Shown here: in pieces, positions 10,516 to 22,400 of the stretch
How positions within the stretch are numbered: position 1 is the stretch's first letter
Layout: every line of letters begins with the position of its first letter
Source of the DNA: Puccinellia tenuiflora
Taxonomy: Eukaryota > Streptophyta > Magnoliopsida > Poales > Poaceae
Length of the DNA: 64,000 bases
Direction of reading: 5' to 3'
Assembly: GCA_012064385.1 (NCBI GenBank)
Contig: QRDG01001988.1
Span: forward strand, 186,001 to 250,000
Notes under the pieces: model-generated
Databases searched by the model: none
What the model saw: only the letters and a program-made list of their open reading frames with translations
Told to the model about the DNA's origin: nothing
Translations under genes and position numbers: made by a program

Positions 10516-12093
10516 GCAGACATTTGGCTTGTCATGCACAACAACTATTTTCAACTGCCTAAAGAACCATAACCAACTTGCAGTGTTCTCACTCTCCACA
10601 AAGGCAAATGCGAGTGGGGCGACCTGATTGTTCCCGTCTTGACCAATGGCTGTCAAAATCTGACCTCTGTACTTGCCAGTGAGAAATGTGCCATCAATGC
10701 ATATCACAGGTCGACAATGACTAAAAGCTTCAATGCATACACCGAAAGACCAGAACACTCGATGCAGCACCTTCACCGTTGGGAACTCAGGCATCCAAAA
10801 GTGTTGAATGTCTACATAGGTGCCTGGATTTCGGGCCTGCACGAACCACAGAGTCGTATGAGTCAAAGAACGACCCAAATCTGCTCTCAAGCGCACTCTG
10901 CTTAGCCCTCCAAGCCTTGCCATAATCAATTTCGTAACCCCACCTTACCTTCACTTTATGCATAATAGCCCTCACTTCCATGGTTTTGCTCTCCACAATC
11001 TCCGCATATAGCATCCGAGCAATAAGAGTGGGAAGACAAGTTGCGATATATTTGGGGATACTTGTAATACGGCATGTATGCAGTACCAAGTCACTCACCA
11101 CCCATGTTGTGTCATACTGGGACAATTAATGTCTTCACACTCCATTGTAAGATATTGCTTACTTGACACAGTTGTTTTCAAAACCTTGTTAGTTGAAATT
11201 GCCCACTGAATTATGGCGTCCTTCAGATGTTGCTTGTCCTGATATTTAGCGCCTTTGGCCATGTTGTTCTGGTGATATTGCCAGCAGAATCGTGGCCATC
11301 GTTCACATTCATTGAATTAGTGAAGTCCTGATTCCATGCATGAAGCAAAGGCAACTCCTCTTCTTCACTACCCTCGTCAGATTCATCACCATTATCACTT
11401 TCACCATCTGTATCTTCTTCTTCCATCTGGTTTTGCATTGGACCTGCATTTCCCCATCTACCTCGCCCCCATCTGCCTCACCACTAGCTGCATCGACACT
11501 GGTTTCCTCGCCACCATCACCATGTCCTCCAACTGTCTGACTGCTCTGCCCTGATTCATAACCACCACCTCCATAATTTGACTCAGAAGTATACATATAC
11601 TCACTATTTTGGCCTGGATCGTACCCGCCCTCTCCTTCAGGGGGATTGATCTCCTTCTTGACGGGAAGCACTAAGGCCGTAGGGTTTATTCCCCTTTTTC
11701 GCAGCCTTGCAACCATCGCACCCACTAAGAGGTGTCCTCTACGGGCCTCAAAATAAAGAAGGCGTTGGTTCTGGACTTTGTCCACAGTGCATGCACACCG
11801 ACGGTGTATATTGACGGATTAAGGCCTAAACATCCTGTCAACCAGTCTTTTGCCTGACTAATGGACCATGAGACAGGGGCATTCATATCCATGTCCACAA
11901 ACTGAAACTCACTCAGATCAACTCCCTGATCATTTGTTTGGACAGTACCCGAACCATAAAAAAATCTTACTAAAGTAGACATCTCTGCTGACCTAAAAAA
12001 AGACTCGTCAACTACCATATCGTAGTATAAAAATAATGCCCAACGAGTACTAAATATTACTACATATATTACTATACGACTGTTGCCCCCCAA
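10516..12093 (-). pseudogene. MuDR/MULE transposase pseudogene (mudrA-like), 3' truncated
   Basis: Pieces of one protein occur in order on the minus strand, in shifting frames. An N-terminal part (11980-11725) carries the motif VDMDMNAPVSWS. A Gly/Glu/Asp-rich linker follows (11660-11230). Next comes a MuDR-type DNA-binding part with KDAIIQWAIS and KTTVSSKQY (about 11225-11140), then a stretch with KVKVRWGYEIDYGKAWRAK (10970-10910). Finally the MULE transposase domain reads VICIDGTFLTGKYRGQIL and FAFVESENTASWLWFF (10720-10550). Frame changes and in-frame stops break it repeatedly. The C-terminal catalytic and SWIM zinc-finger part is absent because an LTR begins at 10515. It cannot make active transposase. 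Family assignment is firm; subfamily is not. Confidence 0.8.
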
Positions 12094-12399
12094 ATATCAG
12101 ACCGACACTAACACATTATTTGCACTACTAACTATAGCACTATACTACACGACCGTTGGCCCGACCGACACTAGCAAAATATTTGCACTACTAACGAATA
12201 TTCTATTTTTAATCTAACATAAAATAACCAATTTATAAAAAATATTACCCTTGAAGCGTGCCCTAAATCACCGCACCAGAAGAAGCACCACCAACACCAC
12301 CACGCTGGCAGGGAGCACGAACCTTGCCCAACACCAAGCTCCACCGGATCTCCACCATTGCCCCCTAATAGCACCTCCAAATCACCTCCATGACCTAGC

Positions 12400-14605
12400 T
12401 GTTAGAGATATATTAGGTTACGGCTTTGGTAGTTTAGGAATTGTATTCAATCTCTACTCTATCTCTAGGAGGCTTGCCCCCCAAGTTTGTACCACTATAT
12501 ACTCGCCCGAGAGGCTCAATACAACATCCATCATATTCGCCAATCCCTCTCTCTCGTTCTAACATGGTATCAGATAGGTTTAGATCCTAAACCCTAGAGC
12601 AGCCGCCGCAAAGCCCTCGCGCCGCCGCCACCGCTCCCAAACCCTAGCACCTCCGCCCCCATGGTGCCGTGCTAGGCGCCGTCGACACGCTTCCGCCGCG
12701 CCGTCCTCGGGGAGGTCGATCTCCATGATCTCCGCCGGGGGCTGCGCAACCCGTACGCAGGGTTCGTCCGCCGATCCGTGATCGGCTGCCCTGTAAGTCT
12801 CTTCTCCGATCACTTGATCGGTTTTCTTTTTTGGTTTACCGATCTTAGATCGGATTGAGTCGCCCACCGCCGTCGTCAACCTGCGCCTCTACTCCGACAA
12901 CGGCATCGACATGCACCGGCCATCTTCATCAACCGCTCGGCATGGCCGCACGCGCCACACACGGGGCGCCCCTATGTGCGTCGCGGCAGGCTGTTCTCAT
13001 CCGCGCAGTCTTCTTCGCTGGTCCGTCTTCGTCGTCATCGCTCGGGACTTCACCGACAACGTCACCATCAACTCTGATCTGCGCGTCGTCGGCCACGCCA
13101 TGGCGCGTCCTGCGCCTCCGTCGGTCTGATCAACCGATCTGCGCACATCGCCGCCAAGCACGTCCCCGAGCACGCGCCTATCACCGATCAAGCAACAGGC
13201 TTCCGCAGCGCCGCCCCTTCGGGCCACGCGCCGCCGCCTTGGTCCACCCTCCGGCCTCGAGCGCGCCTTCCCTGGTGCGTACGTCGCCGGTGGCCTCAAG
13301 CCGCTGCACCGACTCGCGTCCTGCAGCTACGTCGTCCCCTCGGACCGTAGTGCTGCTACACGCGGTCTACCTTGCCGTCCCCGCGCACCGACGTATCAGG
13401 CTACCACCGCGTCGCTCCCACGACGTGGGTCGCCACCGTCCGCGCATGGTCTTCGTCAAGCTGTCGGCTCCTCATCGCCAAGTTCGTGTACCGCCGCCGC
13501 GCCTCCTCACGTAACCTGCACGGCCTCCACCGCCGCTGGTTTCGCCGCCTACACCTTCGTCCTCATCCAGTACAACTTCGTCGCCTACGTCATCGCCACC
13601 ACCCGGCAACGCCGCCTCCCGGCATCGCCACCGACCACCCTCGTGTCTACTCCGACGACCGCGGACTGCATCGGCTCTTCCCCGTCTTCGCCGCGCTGCG
13701 CCTCGCTACCGTCCTGGAGCCTTCTCTGCTAGTCTATCACCGACATGGCACGACACCGTACCGGTCCCGCTCTACGCATGCTCGGTGCTGGCAACACCGC
13801 TGCGTGCCTTCGTCCCCGACGCATCCCCGTGCCTGGCAAGCTCGGATCGGCGCCTCGTCTTCATCGGCATCGACAACGTCTTCTTCGGCATCGACTCCTA
13901 CGACTGCCTCGACCGTGTCCACGATGATTCTTCTTGCATACTCGGTTCTGGCAAAACCGTAGTATGCCTACGCCCCTAGCGTGCGCCTAGTTCTGGCACA
14001 ACTATGGTTGCACATCATCCTCGACGGTTCGGACTGCATCGACCTCAGCATCGACATCCTTGACGACTGCCCTCGACGCGTCTCCGTCATCATCACCATG
14101 GCGCCTTCCTCGCGCCCGCGGCTTTATGTGCGGCTACATCGACATTGGCATCTCCGACCACGACATCGACCACGGCATCTCCTCGCAACGGCTACCTCGA
14201 CCTCGGCACCGCCTCACGCTCTCGGCTCTCTCGACATCGGCACAAGGGCCACCACCTCGCCTGAGCTCTCATCGGCTTCCTCTCCAGTCCAAGCATCCGC
14301 GTCACGACGACGTCCACGACGCTCCCGCTACGACTGCGGGGGGGTGTCAGCCTACTGGGTCTACTTCGGTTTATCTCCAGTCTGACCGTCCACGACGTTC
14401 CTGCTGTTCACGACGCTACCGCTACGACTGCGGGGGAGTGTTAGAGATATATTAGGTTACGGCTTTGGTAGTTTAGGAATTGTATTCAATCTCTACTCTA
14501 TCTCTAGGAGGCTTGCCCCCAAGTTTGTACCACTATATATACTCGCCCGAGAGGCTCAATACAACATCCAACATATTCCGCCAATCCCTCTCTCTCGTTC
14601 TAACA
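12400..14605 (+). mobile_element. Small non-autonomous LTR retrotransposon with 165-bp LTRs
   Basis: LTRs lie at 12400-12564 and 14439-14605. Both start TGTTAGAGATATATTAGG and end TCTAACA and are nearly identical, which suggests recent insertion. The left LTR is followed at once by tggtatcaga (12565-12574), the initiator tRNA-Met type primer binding site. The right LTR is preceded by the purine tract gcgggggag. A perfect 5-bp duplication CTAGC flanks the element (12395-12399, 14606-14610). The interior, about 1.9 kb, is C-rich with no gag, protease or reverse transcriptase, so movement would depend on proteins from another element. The PBS and purine tract suit a copia-type element, but class is inferred. 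Confidence 0.92.
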
Positions 14606-14610
14606 CTAGC

Positions 14611-15075
14611 CCATCAACAGATCGAAGCTTTTCCTAACTGCCTACTGCTTTGGGGATGATTTTTTGGGTGGAAAATCAACTAAAATCGAGTCTACACGAG
14701 GTAACAAATGAGAGGAAACAGAAGAGAGGAAAGAGCCGTCGGTGGAGGAAGGAGGAGGAAGAGAGAGAAGAAAGAGGAGCGGCAGGGGCGCGGCGATATG
14801 ACCGAGTCTGATCGGCTTCGGCGAGGCCGACAGGCGCCGACTGCAGGCCGTGCAGGCTGACAGGGTGCTGCGACTGGGCCCGGCTTCCGCCACGACCTGC
14901 TCGGCATGGACGAAGCCGACAGGTCTGCTCGGCGTGGGCGAAGCCGATAGGACCTGGTCAACGTGGGCGAAGCCGAGGGTGTATTATTTTTGTAATTCTT
15001 TACAAACGCGTATTATTTCTGGAAAAGAATTAAAAAATGTATTATTTAAAAAATTTGAGCCTGGTATCGATAGAG
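14611..15075 (-). mobile_element. Probable 5' terminal region of the MuDR-like element
   Basis: Continues the sequence interrupted by the small LTR element. It contains about three diverged copies of a 29-bp unit with the core gtgggcgaagccga (about 14905-14980), followed by an AT-rich tail with gtattattt repeated (14982-15050). Short subterminal repeats next to an AT-rich end fit a MULE terminus, and the transposase lies downstream on the same strand. The exact terminus and 9-bp duplication were not found. Confidence 0.4.
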
Positions 15076-15541
15076 ATGAAGAGAAGGAGGGATGATGTGG
15101 CTCGCCTGGTTCACCTTCCGTTGGAAGTCTCCAACGGGGCGCTGCCAGAGCAGTGCCAGCGGATCAGGCAATCAAAATATACTTGTATAGGACAGGAAAT
15201 AGAATTTATGAACGAGTTGGCTCTGAAGAACAGAATGAAACTCCGTGTTACATCAAACAGATCATTCAGGTAAGGAATTTAGAGTAAAGACATTTTGTAC
15301 TTGAAATGTTCTTCGTGGAATGTCAAGATTTATCCTAACCATACAGAACTTCCTACAAGGAAATTATTTACATACATGAGCAACCCAAATCCAGCCAGTC
15401 TTAGACTATTCCCTGACTCCGTCCTAAATACTAGACAAATTTTCTATCAATTATGGGCTGGGTGACCCCTCGGAGGCTCCTTCCACAGTGTCTTTCAATC
15501 GACTACATGAAGGAATCGAGCCGCGCACCGCTTGATGGTTC
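15076..15541. other. 3' flank of the DUF3531 gene
   Basis: Unique-looking sequence between the MULE end and the stop codon of the DUF3531 gene. It must include that gene's 3' untranslated region. I see no further gene or repeat. Confidence 0.5.
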
Positions 15542-17847
15542 TCATATTTTGAAGTGCTTGTACCCATAGTCGGAGCTCGTCATGCCTTCCTCCCAGTCGC
15601 CCAATTTTCTGCCGCCAAAAACCACTTGTTTGATGCCCAGGTGCCTGTAGTTTTTGCCAAATCGACAGACTGGATGAGTCACGGTGCATGATGATGGTGA
15701 AATCAGGAAAACTATGTTGTCACATTTCGTAATATACGTTATGAGCCGATGTTTGCTAGCAGCGAGGTCAGGACAAAAAACTACTACTGCATTGTACAAT
15801 ATCCGTGATAGGTGCCTTACTCTGAGCTTAACTGTGTAAGACAGTTCAGTAATACATCCAATCCAAGATACTCTGAAGTCCCAAGGTCGACCCTGAAATA
15901 AATTGATCGTGATTACCAGAATAGTATAAACCCCTTTACAAAGTTCAGACTTATTGAATGTTTTCGATCATTACCATACTCTGCCCCAACTGTCTTGAAA
16001 CTCAACATCACTGATATCATGGAAAGATGAAGGCATTACAGCAGAAGCTTCATCAGAATCATACGAAGGGTCAAAGTCCAACATTGAATTGGCCAGCTGA
16101 AACATTCACAAAATCACAAGTCTAAAAGAGAGAGGGAAACAAATAACTAGCATAGAAGAGCTGAAGAAACATGCAAGATTTATACAGAGTAAACATACGG
16201 TGGCTACATTGATGTTGTAACCAGTTGATGGACAATAGTAACACTTCTATAAGAGGTGATAGCTATTTGCTCTAAGATCTTGGCCTCTGTGATTGTCAGT
16301 CGAGTTTGCAGCACTACTTGAGTGTGAAGCAAAACCGTGTCAAAATTGGTTCACAAATTACAATCAGAATGGTGTATGCAGTTTAAATTCAGAATAAATA
16401 ACATCTAATGTGGAAATTGTTTCTTTATTCAGGCATCTATTGTCGGTTTGGTTTCATGAGTTGAGGAATCCTATTGGAGATGAATAGCGAAACATGATGC
16501 AATCACTGTAGTTTCCAAACATCGAACAAGCCCAACCTGCAAATTTGAAGAGTTGAAAGCTCCTAGCCTTCCCATGACATACCAAGCCTGAATTACCTGT
16601 GAAGACAAGAGGACATTAAGACAGGGAAATTGCATTCTAATGACGATAATCTGAAGAAATAAATATACAATGTCACTTTACTCCGCCAAGAAGGTCGACA
16701 TCTCGATCGGTTGGTTCTCCGAAGAGTTCAAACCAAATGAAAGCATTTAACGGGTTGAAGCTGCAATGATACAAAGATAAACGAAAATCAGTCATGAGCC
16801 TCAACTTCTTCGAACTTGGAAATTTTGCTATTGCTTTGATAACAACAACCATATCAACTGTCTGGGTGCTGTTGAAGTATTTATGCACTACAGTAACCCA
16901 AATTCAGATTGCCGGCTTGTCGCCTCGGTTTGAAAAACGGAAAATACTGCGTGAATGAATGCAGACGTTGTTTTGAATATTTCATCGGAGGCGCATTCCA
17001 ACTTTCAACTATATCAGTGAAAACAGAATCATGGATATGGAAAGTGCAAATCGATGCTGAGCAATGCCGCTGCCAGCCGAAGCAGATCATCTGGTATAGT
17101 CAGACGTTCAACTATCATGCACTCCAAACAGAAAACACTAATGTACGTTTTGACTGTCATCTACGCGACAACTCACTCTCGGAAGCTGACTTTAAACGCG
17201 GCGACGGAGCCCGTCTTGGATCTGTTGAACCCCTCCCTGCCTTTCTTGCGCACCCTTTCTTGAATCTATCAACCACGACATGCAAAACAATTCAGTACAG
17301 CAAAATGCATTTTCAGGCCCCAAACAATCAGACAACCTCAGCTACTTTTACAGGCACGCACCCTTTGCTTCATGAGCTCCGGGTTCCCGATGCTGTCGCC
17401 GAGAATGGCGCGCATCTCCTCGTCGTCCCTGCACGCGTTCTCCAGGACCCTGAAATCACCACAGCAGAGCATACCAGTGAGCTAGCCAACTGAGCAGAGG
17501 GTACATCCAGCATTTCAACACGCACAGTTAGTACAGTAGCAAAATCAAAGCGACTCGGGAAGGAGACGGCCGAACGACCTGGCCCAGCCGGGGTAGGTGT
17601 GCTCGCGGTCGTACTCGCGGCGGCGGCGGTCCTCCCGCACCTTGGCCAGACGCCGTTCCCTGGCCGTCGTGCCGGACGCCGCCGCCGCCGCATCGTTGCC
17701 GGCGGCAGTGGCAGTGGCGGTAGCGCGCCGGAGCTGGAGGCGAGAGGGAGCAGGCGAGGGCGGAGGTCGAAGGTGCGAGAGGGATAGGGTTTTAGCAGCT
17801 GGGACTAGTAGCAGCGGCATGGTTACTGCGAGGTGAGCGCGCAGCAT
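15542..17847 (-). CDS. DUF3531 protein, predicted plastid-targeted, 293 aa, 8 exons
   Basis: Exons on the minus strand: 17847-17579, 17449-17362, 17265-17177, about 16760-16682, 16596-16537, 16096-15975, 15892-15821 and 15644-15542. All borders are GT-AG and all phases join in frame. The first about 60 residues are Ala/Ser/Arg/Pro-rich, as in a plastid transit peptide; a second Met at residue 10 could also be the start. A basic stretch (RERRLAKVREDRRRREYD) leads into the conserved core. Core motifs are YPGWARVLENAC, AILGDSIGNPELM, RVRKKGREGF, TGSVAAFKVSFRDFNP, WFELFGEPTDRDVDLLG, AWYVMGRLGAFN, MPSSFHDISDVEFQD, WGRVWVDLGTSEYLGLDVLL and VVFGGRKLGDWEEGM. This pattern matches, from memory, the plant/cyanobacterial DUF3531 family (Arabidopsis At4g29400 type). 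No biochemical activity is established. The ORF is free of stops and looks functional. Confidence 0.88.
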
Positions 17848-17912
17848 GACCGGCCACCACCATATCTTCGTCTTCGTTTAGCTCAGTAACTCCAGTCAAT
17901 CCTATCCTGGGA

Positions 17913-17945
17913 TGGGCTGGGCTAGCCCGGTTATTAACAGGCCCA
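17913..17945. promoter_or_regulatory. Site II motif cluster upstream of the DUF3531 gene
   Basis: Two overlapping TGGGCT motifs (17913-17918 and 17918-17923) and one GGCCCA (17940-17945) lie 66-98 bp upstream of the first ATG. TGGGCC/T site II elements are TCP-binding motifs common in plant promoters of ribosomal-protein and organelle-related genes. Function here is inferred from position. Confidence 0.5.
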
Positions 17946-17972
17946 AAGCCACACACACATATTTCATGAAAT

Positions 17973-18058
17973 AGCAAAAGTTCTACTTTCGCTAAAAAAA
18001 ACACAAAAAGCAAAAGTTCTACTTTCGCTAAAAAAAACACAAAAAGCAAAAGTTCTAC
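17973..18058. repeat. 36-bp tandem repeat, about 2.4 copies
   Basis: The unit gcaaaagttctactttcgct followed by an a-run and cacaaaaa occurs twice in full and once in part, directly upstream of the DUF3531 promoter. The two full copies are identical, so the duplication is recent. Confidence 0.85.
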
Positions 18059-18075
18059 TCACTCTAGAGTGAAGA

Positions 18076-18415
18076 TTTGGTGCTCCCGAATTCAAGTGAT
18101 CCTGCTTATTTAAAATATTAAAAAAAATTAGATGTAGTCACAACCATGTAAAAAATAATTTTAAATATTTTGTATTATGAGCTACATAAAAATGACAAAA
18201 TTGTGGATCTGATGCATATTTTAAGATCTTCAACTTTTATTAGATTTATCATTTTTATGTAGCTTAGAATATGAAGTATTTAGAATTGTTATTTTGCATA
18301 GTTGTGGGATACACAATTGTCTACATACAGGATTCTTTTCAATATTTTTTTTAAACTTGTAAATATTTATCAATTTTTATTAAATAAGCAGGACCATTGA
18401 AGTTCGAGAGCCAAA
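18076..18415. mobile_element. Foldback MITE (long inverted repeat, about 340 bp)
   Basis: The left end (ggtgctcccgaattcaagtg, then atcctgcttatttaa) is mirrored by the right end (ttaaataagcaggaccattg, then aagttcgagagcc). Pairing continues inwards: gagctacataaaaatgacaa (about 18180-18199) matches a complementary tatcatttttatgtagctt (about 18247-18265). The RNA of almost the whole element would fold into one hairpin with a small loop. AT-rich, no ORF. A target duplication could not be fixed, so superfamily is uncertain. Confidence 0.75.
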
Positions 18416-18473
18416 GACACTTTTCGCTCCCAATTAAGTGTCGGGAGTTGTATAATATTTTTGCTCCTAGCTA

Positions 18474-18624
18474 CTCCCTCCGTAGCATAATATAAGATGC
18501 TTTAGCTATTTTAATATGGACTACATACAGGGTAAAATGAGTGAATATACACAGTAAAATACGTCTACATACATCCGTATGTAGTCCGTGTTGAAATAGT
18601 TAAAACATTATGATATGAAGGGAG
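18474..18624. mobile_element. Stowaway-type MITE (Tc1/mariner), 151 bp
   Basis: Ends ctccctccgtagcataat and its diverged inverted counterpart atgaagggag, flanked by TA (18472-18473 and 18625-18626). Internal segments are also mirror-related (gactacatacagggta versus catccgtatgtagtccgtg). A second end-like stretch, ggatcggagggagta (18653-18667), is probably a remnant of another copy. Confidence 0.85.
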
Positions 18625-18779
18625 TAGTTGCTTTTTCACCTTACTCTTTCCGGATCGGAGGGAGTATTAAGAAAGCTAAATAGCAAAAATCAAATTAAAA
18701 TGTTTTCTCGAAACAATAGATAGGAAAATAGCACATACGTTTGACATTTTTTGGCGGGGAAACTAGGAGTTCTCATTAT

Positions 18780-18997
18780 TTAATCAACATGATTATAATC
18801 AGCATATAGAAGGTCTGCTAGAGTATCAGGAACATCGAACAACCACAAGTCAGTCACGCACTCAACTCTTGGAAGATTAGCTAGACGATCTGCAACCCTA
18901 ATATTCTCGCGATTAATATGCATTACAACGAACTCCCTCTCTCGGGACAACCTTCACTTCATTCACCAAGTGTCACAGGTGCGATCTTTTCAGCTCC
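18780..18997 (-). pseudogene. RNase H-like pseudogene, 3' part (see 44459-45124)
   Basis: On the minus strand this encodes the C-terminal part of a plant RVT_3/RNase H-type domain: HLVNEVKVVPRE, then VVMHINRENIRVADRLANLP, then a WLFDVPDTLADLL tail with stop at 18782-18780. The N-terminal part lies at 44459-45124, on the other side of the Harbinger-like element. A TGA and a frameshift are visible, so the gene was already decaying or decayed later. Such domains are typical of LINE-derived and related plant genes. Confidence 0.6.
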
Positions 18998-19317
18998 TTA
19001 GAGCATCTCTAGCAGTGACCGAAAACGCCCGGAACTGAAAAAATAACCGCCCGATACGGTTTGCGCGAGGAAAAACGAGACAGACCAGCGACCGAAAAAG
19101 TGGCCGACCCGTAAAAAAAATTCGGGCGCCCGAGAACTTTCCCCTCGAAACCGAGTATACGCAGTTTTCCCCTCCGAACCGACGGTGCCCTGGAAAACCT
19201 GCGAGGCGTTGGCGGGAGGGACATTTCAGCCCCGCCACTTCCCGCCTCCTTCCGCCGCCGCCGCCAATTTCTCTTCCCCCGCTCCGGCCGACCTCGCCGC
19301 GCCCCTCTAGCGCCGCC

Positions 19318-19429
19318 ATGGACGCCTCCGACCCCTCGCTAGTGTCCGTCCCCGTCGGGGCGGCGCCATCGGGCGGGCCAGATCTGGCGGTAGGGTCCGC
19401 CGCCGGCACCGCCGCTCCCGCTCCCGCTC
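19318..19429 (+). pseudogene. Myb/NAM-type transposon ORF1, first exon 5' part
   Basis: An ATG at 19318 opens a 37-codon Ala/Pro/Gly-rich N-terminus with a Pro-Ala repeat. It is cut after 19429 by the 21-kb LTR element, resumes for a few bases at 40515-40524, is cut again by the solo LTR, and continues at 42686. The Pro-Ala-rich frame carries on into PTAKRKRLG on the far side, which supports the join. Confidence 0.65.
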
Positions 19430-22400
19430 TGTGGCACCCCGATCCGGAGACCGAGTTACCCCATATATCAGTCCCAGGAGCACTGATTATATGACAACTT
19501 GACAACAGAACATAACCACTTTATTAAGGAGTCGGGGAACCGACGATAGATTACAAGGGTCTCATCACAAGGCTGCGCCCTAGCGCACACAATAGTTTGT
19601 ATATTATTTATTGAACATGACTTCATCAGAGGGCGTCAGCGGATTGGCGGAAGCGTGCGACGAAGAGGGCCTAACTCCACGGGGCTGTGCCTGGATACCG
19701 GATCTAGTTCTCGTACAAGGGGTACTCGGCGATGGGGGTAGGAGGATCTGGCCACATGAAAAGCCAGGTGAGTACATGGAATGTATTCGATCAACCGTAA
19801 CCAACGATCCTATATGGCATGTGCAAGTGCGAGTCCAAGCTTAACGGTTGGACTTAACTTACCTACTTACCTATGACGAAAACCGTGGCTTATGAGAACG
19901 GGTCTCATTACCACACAACCATAATCCACCACACTTAGGTTCTCAAGCTTGACCAACTCTGGTCCACTTCGAGGATTAGCTTTGACCAACTATGGTCTAC
20001 TTTTCAGCTCACTCAACTTTGGCCAACTCCGGCCACTTAGCAAATTTATTTCTCCGTGTTCGACTGGACCGACTCTAGTGTGACTGGACCCAACACCGTT
20101 CCTAAGGGGGGGGGACAATACTAGATTCTAGATTTGACACTCTCGAGAGGTTGCAACTTTTATCCACACGTTGGGGTCTAAGCTTGTACAGCCGTGACCT
20201 GCCGCACAAACCTATTCCCCCGTAACCGTCCACTCTATCAAGACACTCCTTGTGTAGCTACCGACTTACCACTCGGACTAAGTCTTATGACGAAGTGAAT
20301 CCGGCACGTCCCCAACTCATGAGCAACGCCTAGCTCCGAAACCTTCACAAGACTAGCCCCGACCACAACTATGCAGTATCCGACTAGACTTGCCAAGTGG
20401 GTAGCATCAAAAGAGGCTCGGTAGGCTACTAAGCTACGGTCTGCCCATTTCAACGACGCATGGTTGTGCGGGTGTGTTTGGCGAGTGGCACTATAAGACT
20501 CAATCTAGTCGATGGAGGTGGTTATCTTTTTAGTCAATTTTTATTCTCAGCCATAAGACAGCAACAAACGTTAGTCCACAAGATATACATGAGCATAAAA
20601 TAATCACATAGCAGTTCAGCAAGGTAAAGTAAGGTCAACCGGGCGATGGTGGAGTTTCCTCCGACCAGTGACAGCCACAGGTTGAGTAAAGATAAAATAA
20701 CAAAATCAACCGGGCGAGGACGGAGATGTCTCCGGCCAGTAGCAGCCACGGGTCGAGTAAGAAAATAAAATAACACAATCGGTTAGCGTCAACCGGGCGA
20801 TGGCGGAGATACCTCCGGCCAGTGACAGCCACAGATCGACTACAAAGTTAGTGGAGGCGTCCACGCGATCCCGTTCCACCATTCCATTGACTGCGGCAGT
20901 TCCCCCAGTCCATCGTCGCCGGAATGGGGAGTGGTGCATGGTACCGTCCAACGCAACACCACAACTCTACGGAAAAGTAGCCGCTTCAATCCACTTGGGC
21001 AGGACCCAACGTGTATTTAGACGGGGTACCGGAACTCAACTCACGGAACATGAGTTTATCGTATTGCAGAAAATAAAGGTAGCATTGACGACTCACATAA
21101 AATAATAGACATGAAATAGAGGTGACAACAATATATTGCATGAAATCATAAGCATGAAATAATAAGCATGGGGTGTGGTATGTGGGATACAACTACCGCT
21201 CAAACAAGCAACAAATAAGGCATTGACAACTTGGAACAGATGGTTGGGGGCTGATGGCTTGCCTTCTAGTGTGGGATCAACTTCTCCTTCAATAGAATGG
21301 TTGGAATCTATTAAAGAAATCAAAAATAGGCATTAAAAGCCCTTCAAAAGCTACTCAACAACTCCCAAAGCAAATAAGCTTCAAATCCTTCAAAACCTGT
21401 GCCATTGGATAGAAAATTTCAAAACAAAGCTACTGCAAAAGGTTTCATAATTTTCTGAATTTTTTTGAGAGAGATATACCCTTTCAAAGTTAACCCTAAA
21501 ATCTGCACTTTTCAAAAACAGAAACAAATAAAGAAAAACATTTCAGAAAAGTTTAAAACTGTGACGACTGGGACCCACTGGTCAGTGGCTGCTGGGCCGA
21601 ACCGATACGCGCGGAAGATGAAAAAAAAAAGTAGAGGGCGGGAGGGGGGGCGCCGGCCCGGCGAACTCACCGGCGGCGTCTCCTGACGACTACGGTGACA
21701 GGGAGGGAGGGGAGAGGCTGGGGAGGTGAGGTGTCGGCCGTCGGCGTGCTCACGGGAGGCGGGGAGGCTTGGAGCAGCGGCGGCGTCGTTGACCGCGGCG
21801 GCCGAGATGCGGACAAGGACGGAGACGACGATTCCGGCCAACAATCACCCGGGCGAGTGCGGCCTCGGGTTCATGGTGGTCTAGGGAGGCTAGGGGTGGA
21901 AGGAATTGGGAAGGAGGGGTCTTCACAGTGGGGAATTTGCCGGAGGCCGAGCGGCGGTGGTGAGCTCGTCGTCGGAGCTCTGGTGCTTCCTAGGGGCTGA
22001 TAACGGAGGGGGAGAGGGCTGAGGGGGAGAGTGAGGTGGTGCGGTGCTTGGAGGTAGCCGGGGGGGCTCTTTTACAGCTTCCCAAGGTGGGGTCCGGACG
22101 GATGCTCGTGGCACGGTGGCAGGACAAGGAGGCTATGGCAGAGGGAGACGACGGGCTTTGCGTCGTCGGTGTAGCGTCCGGGCACCGCTGTCGATGGAGA
22201 ATCCGCGGCAGTGGATAAGCACGGGCGGGGCTGGGCACTGGTGCGGGGTGGGGTGTCCCGGCCGCAGCAGCGAGACGACGACCATCTCGTCGATGGTGTA
22301 GCGGGCGGCGCGTCGCGGAGCGAGGAGAGCAGAGGCTGGACGACGGGATTCGTGGGGAGGGGATAAGCACGAGCGGCAGTGCTGGTCACTGGTGAGGGGG

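Noticed and set aside
12585..12596. Telomere-like taaaccctag motif
   Set aside because: A single copy in a retroelement leader; no tandem array, so not an interstitial telomere.
12855..14455. ORFs of 130-220 codons with Ser/Arg/His-rich products
   Set aside because: They lie in the C-rich interior of a non-autonomous LTR element, overlap each other in several frames and show no domain.
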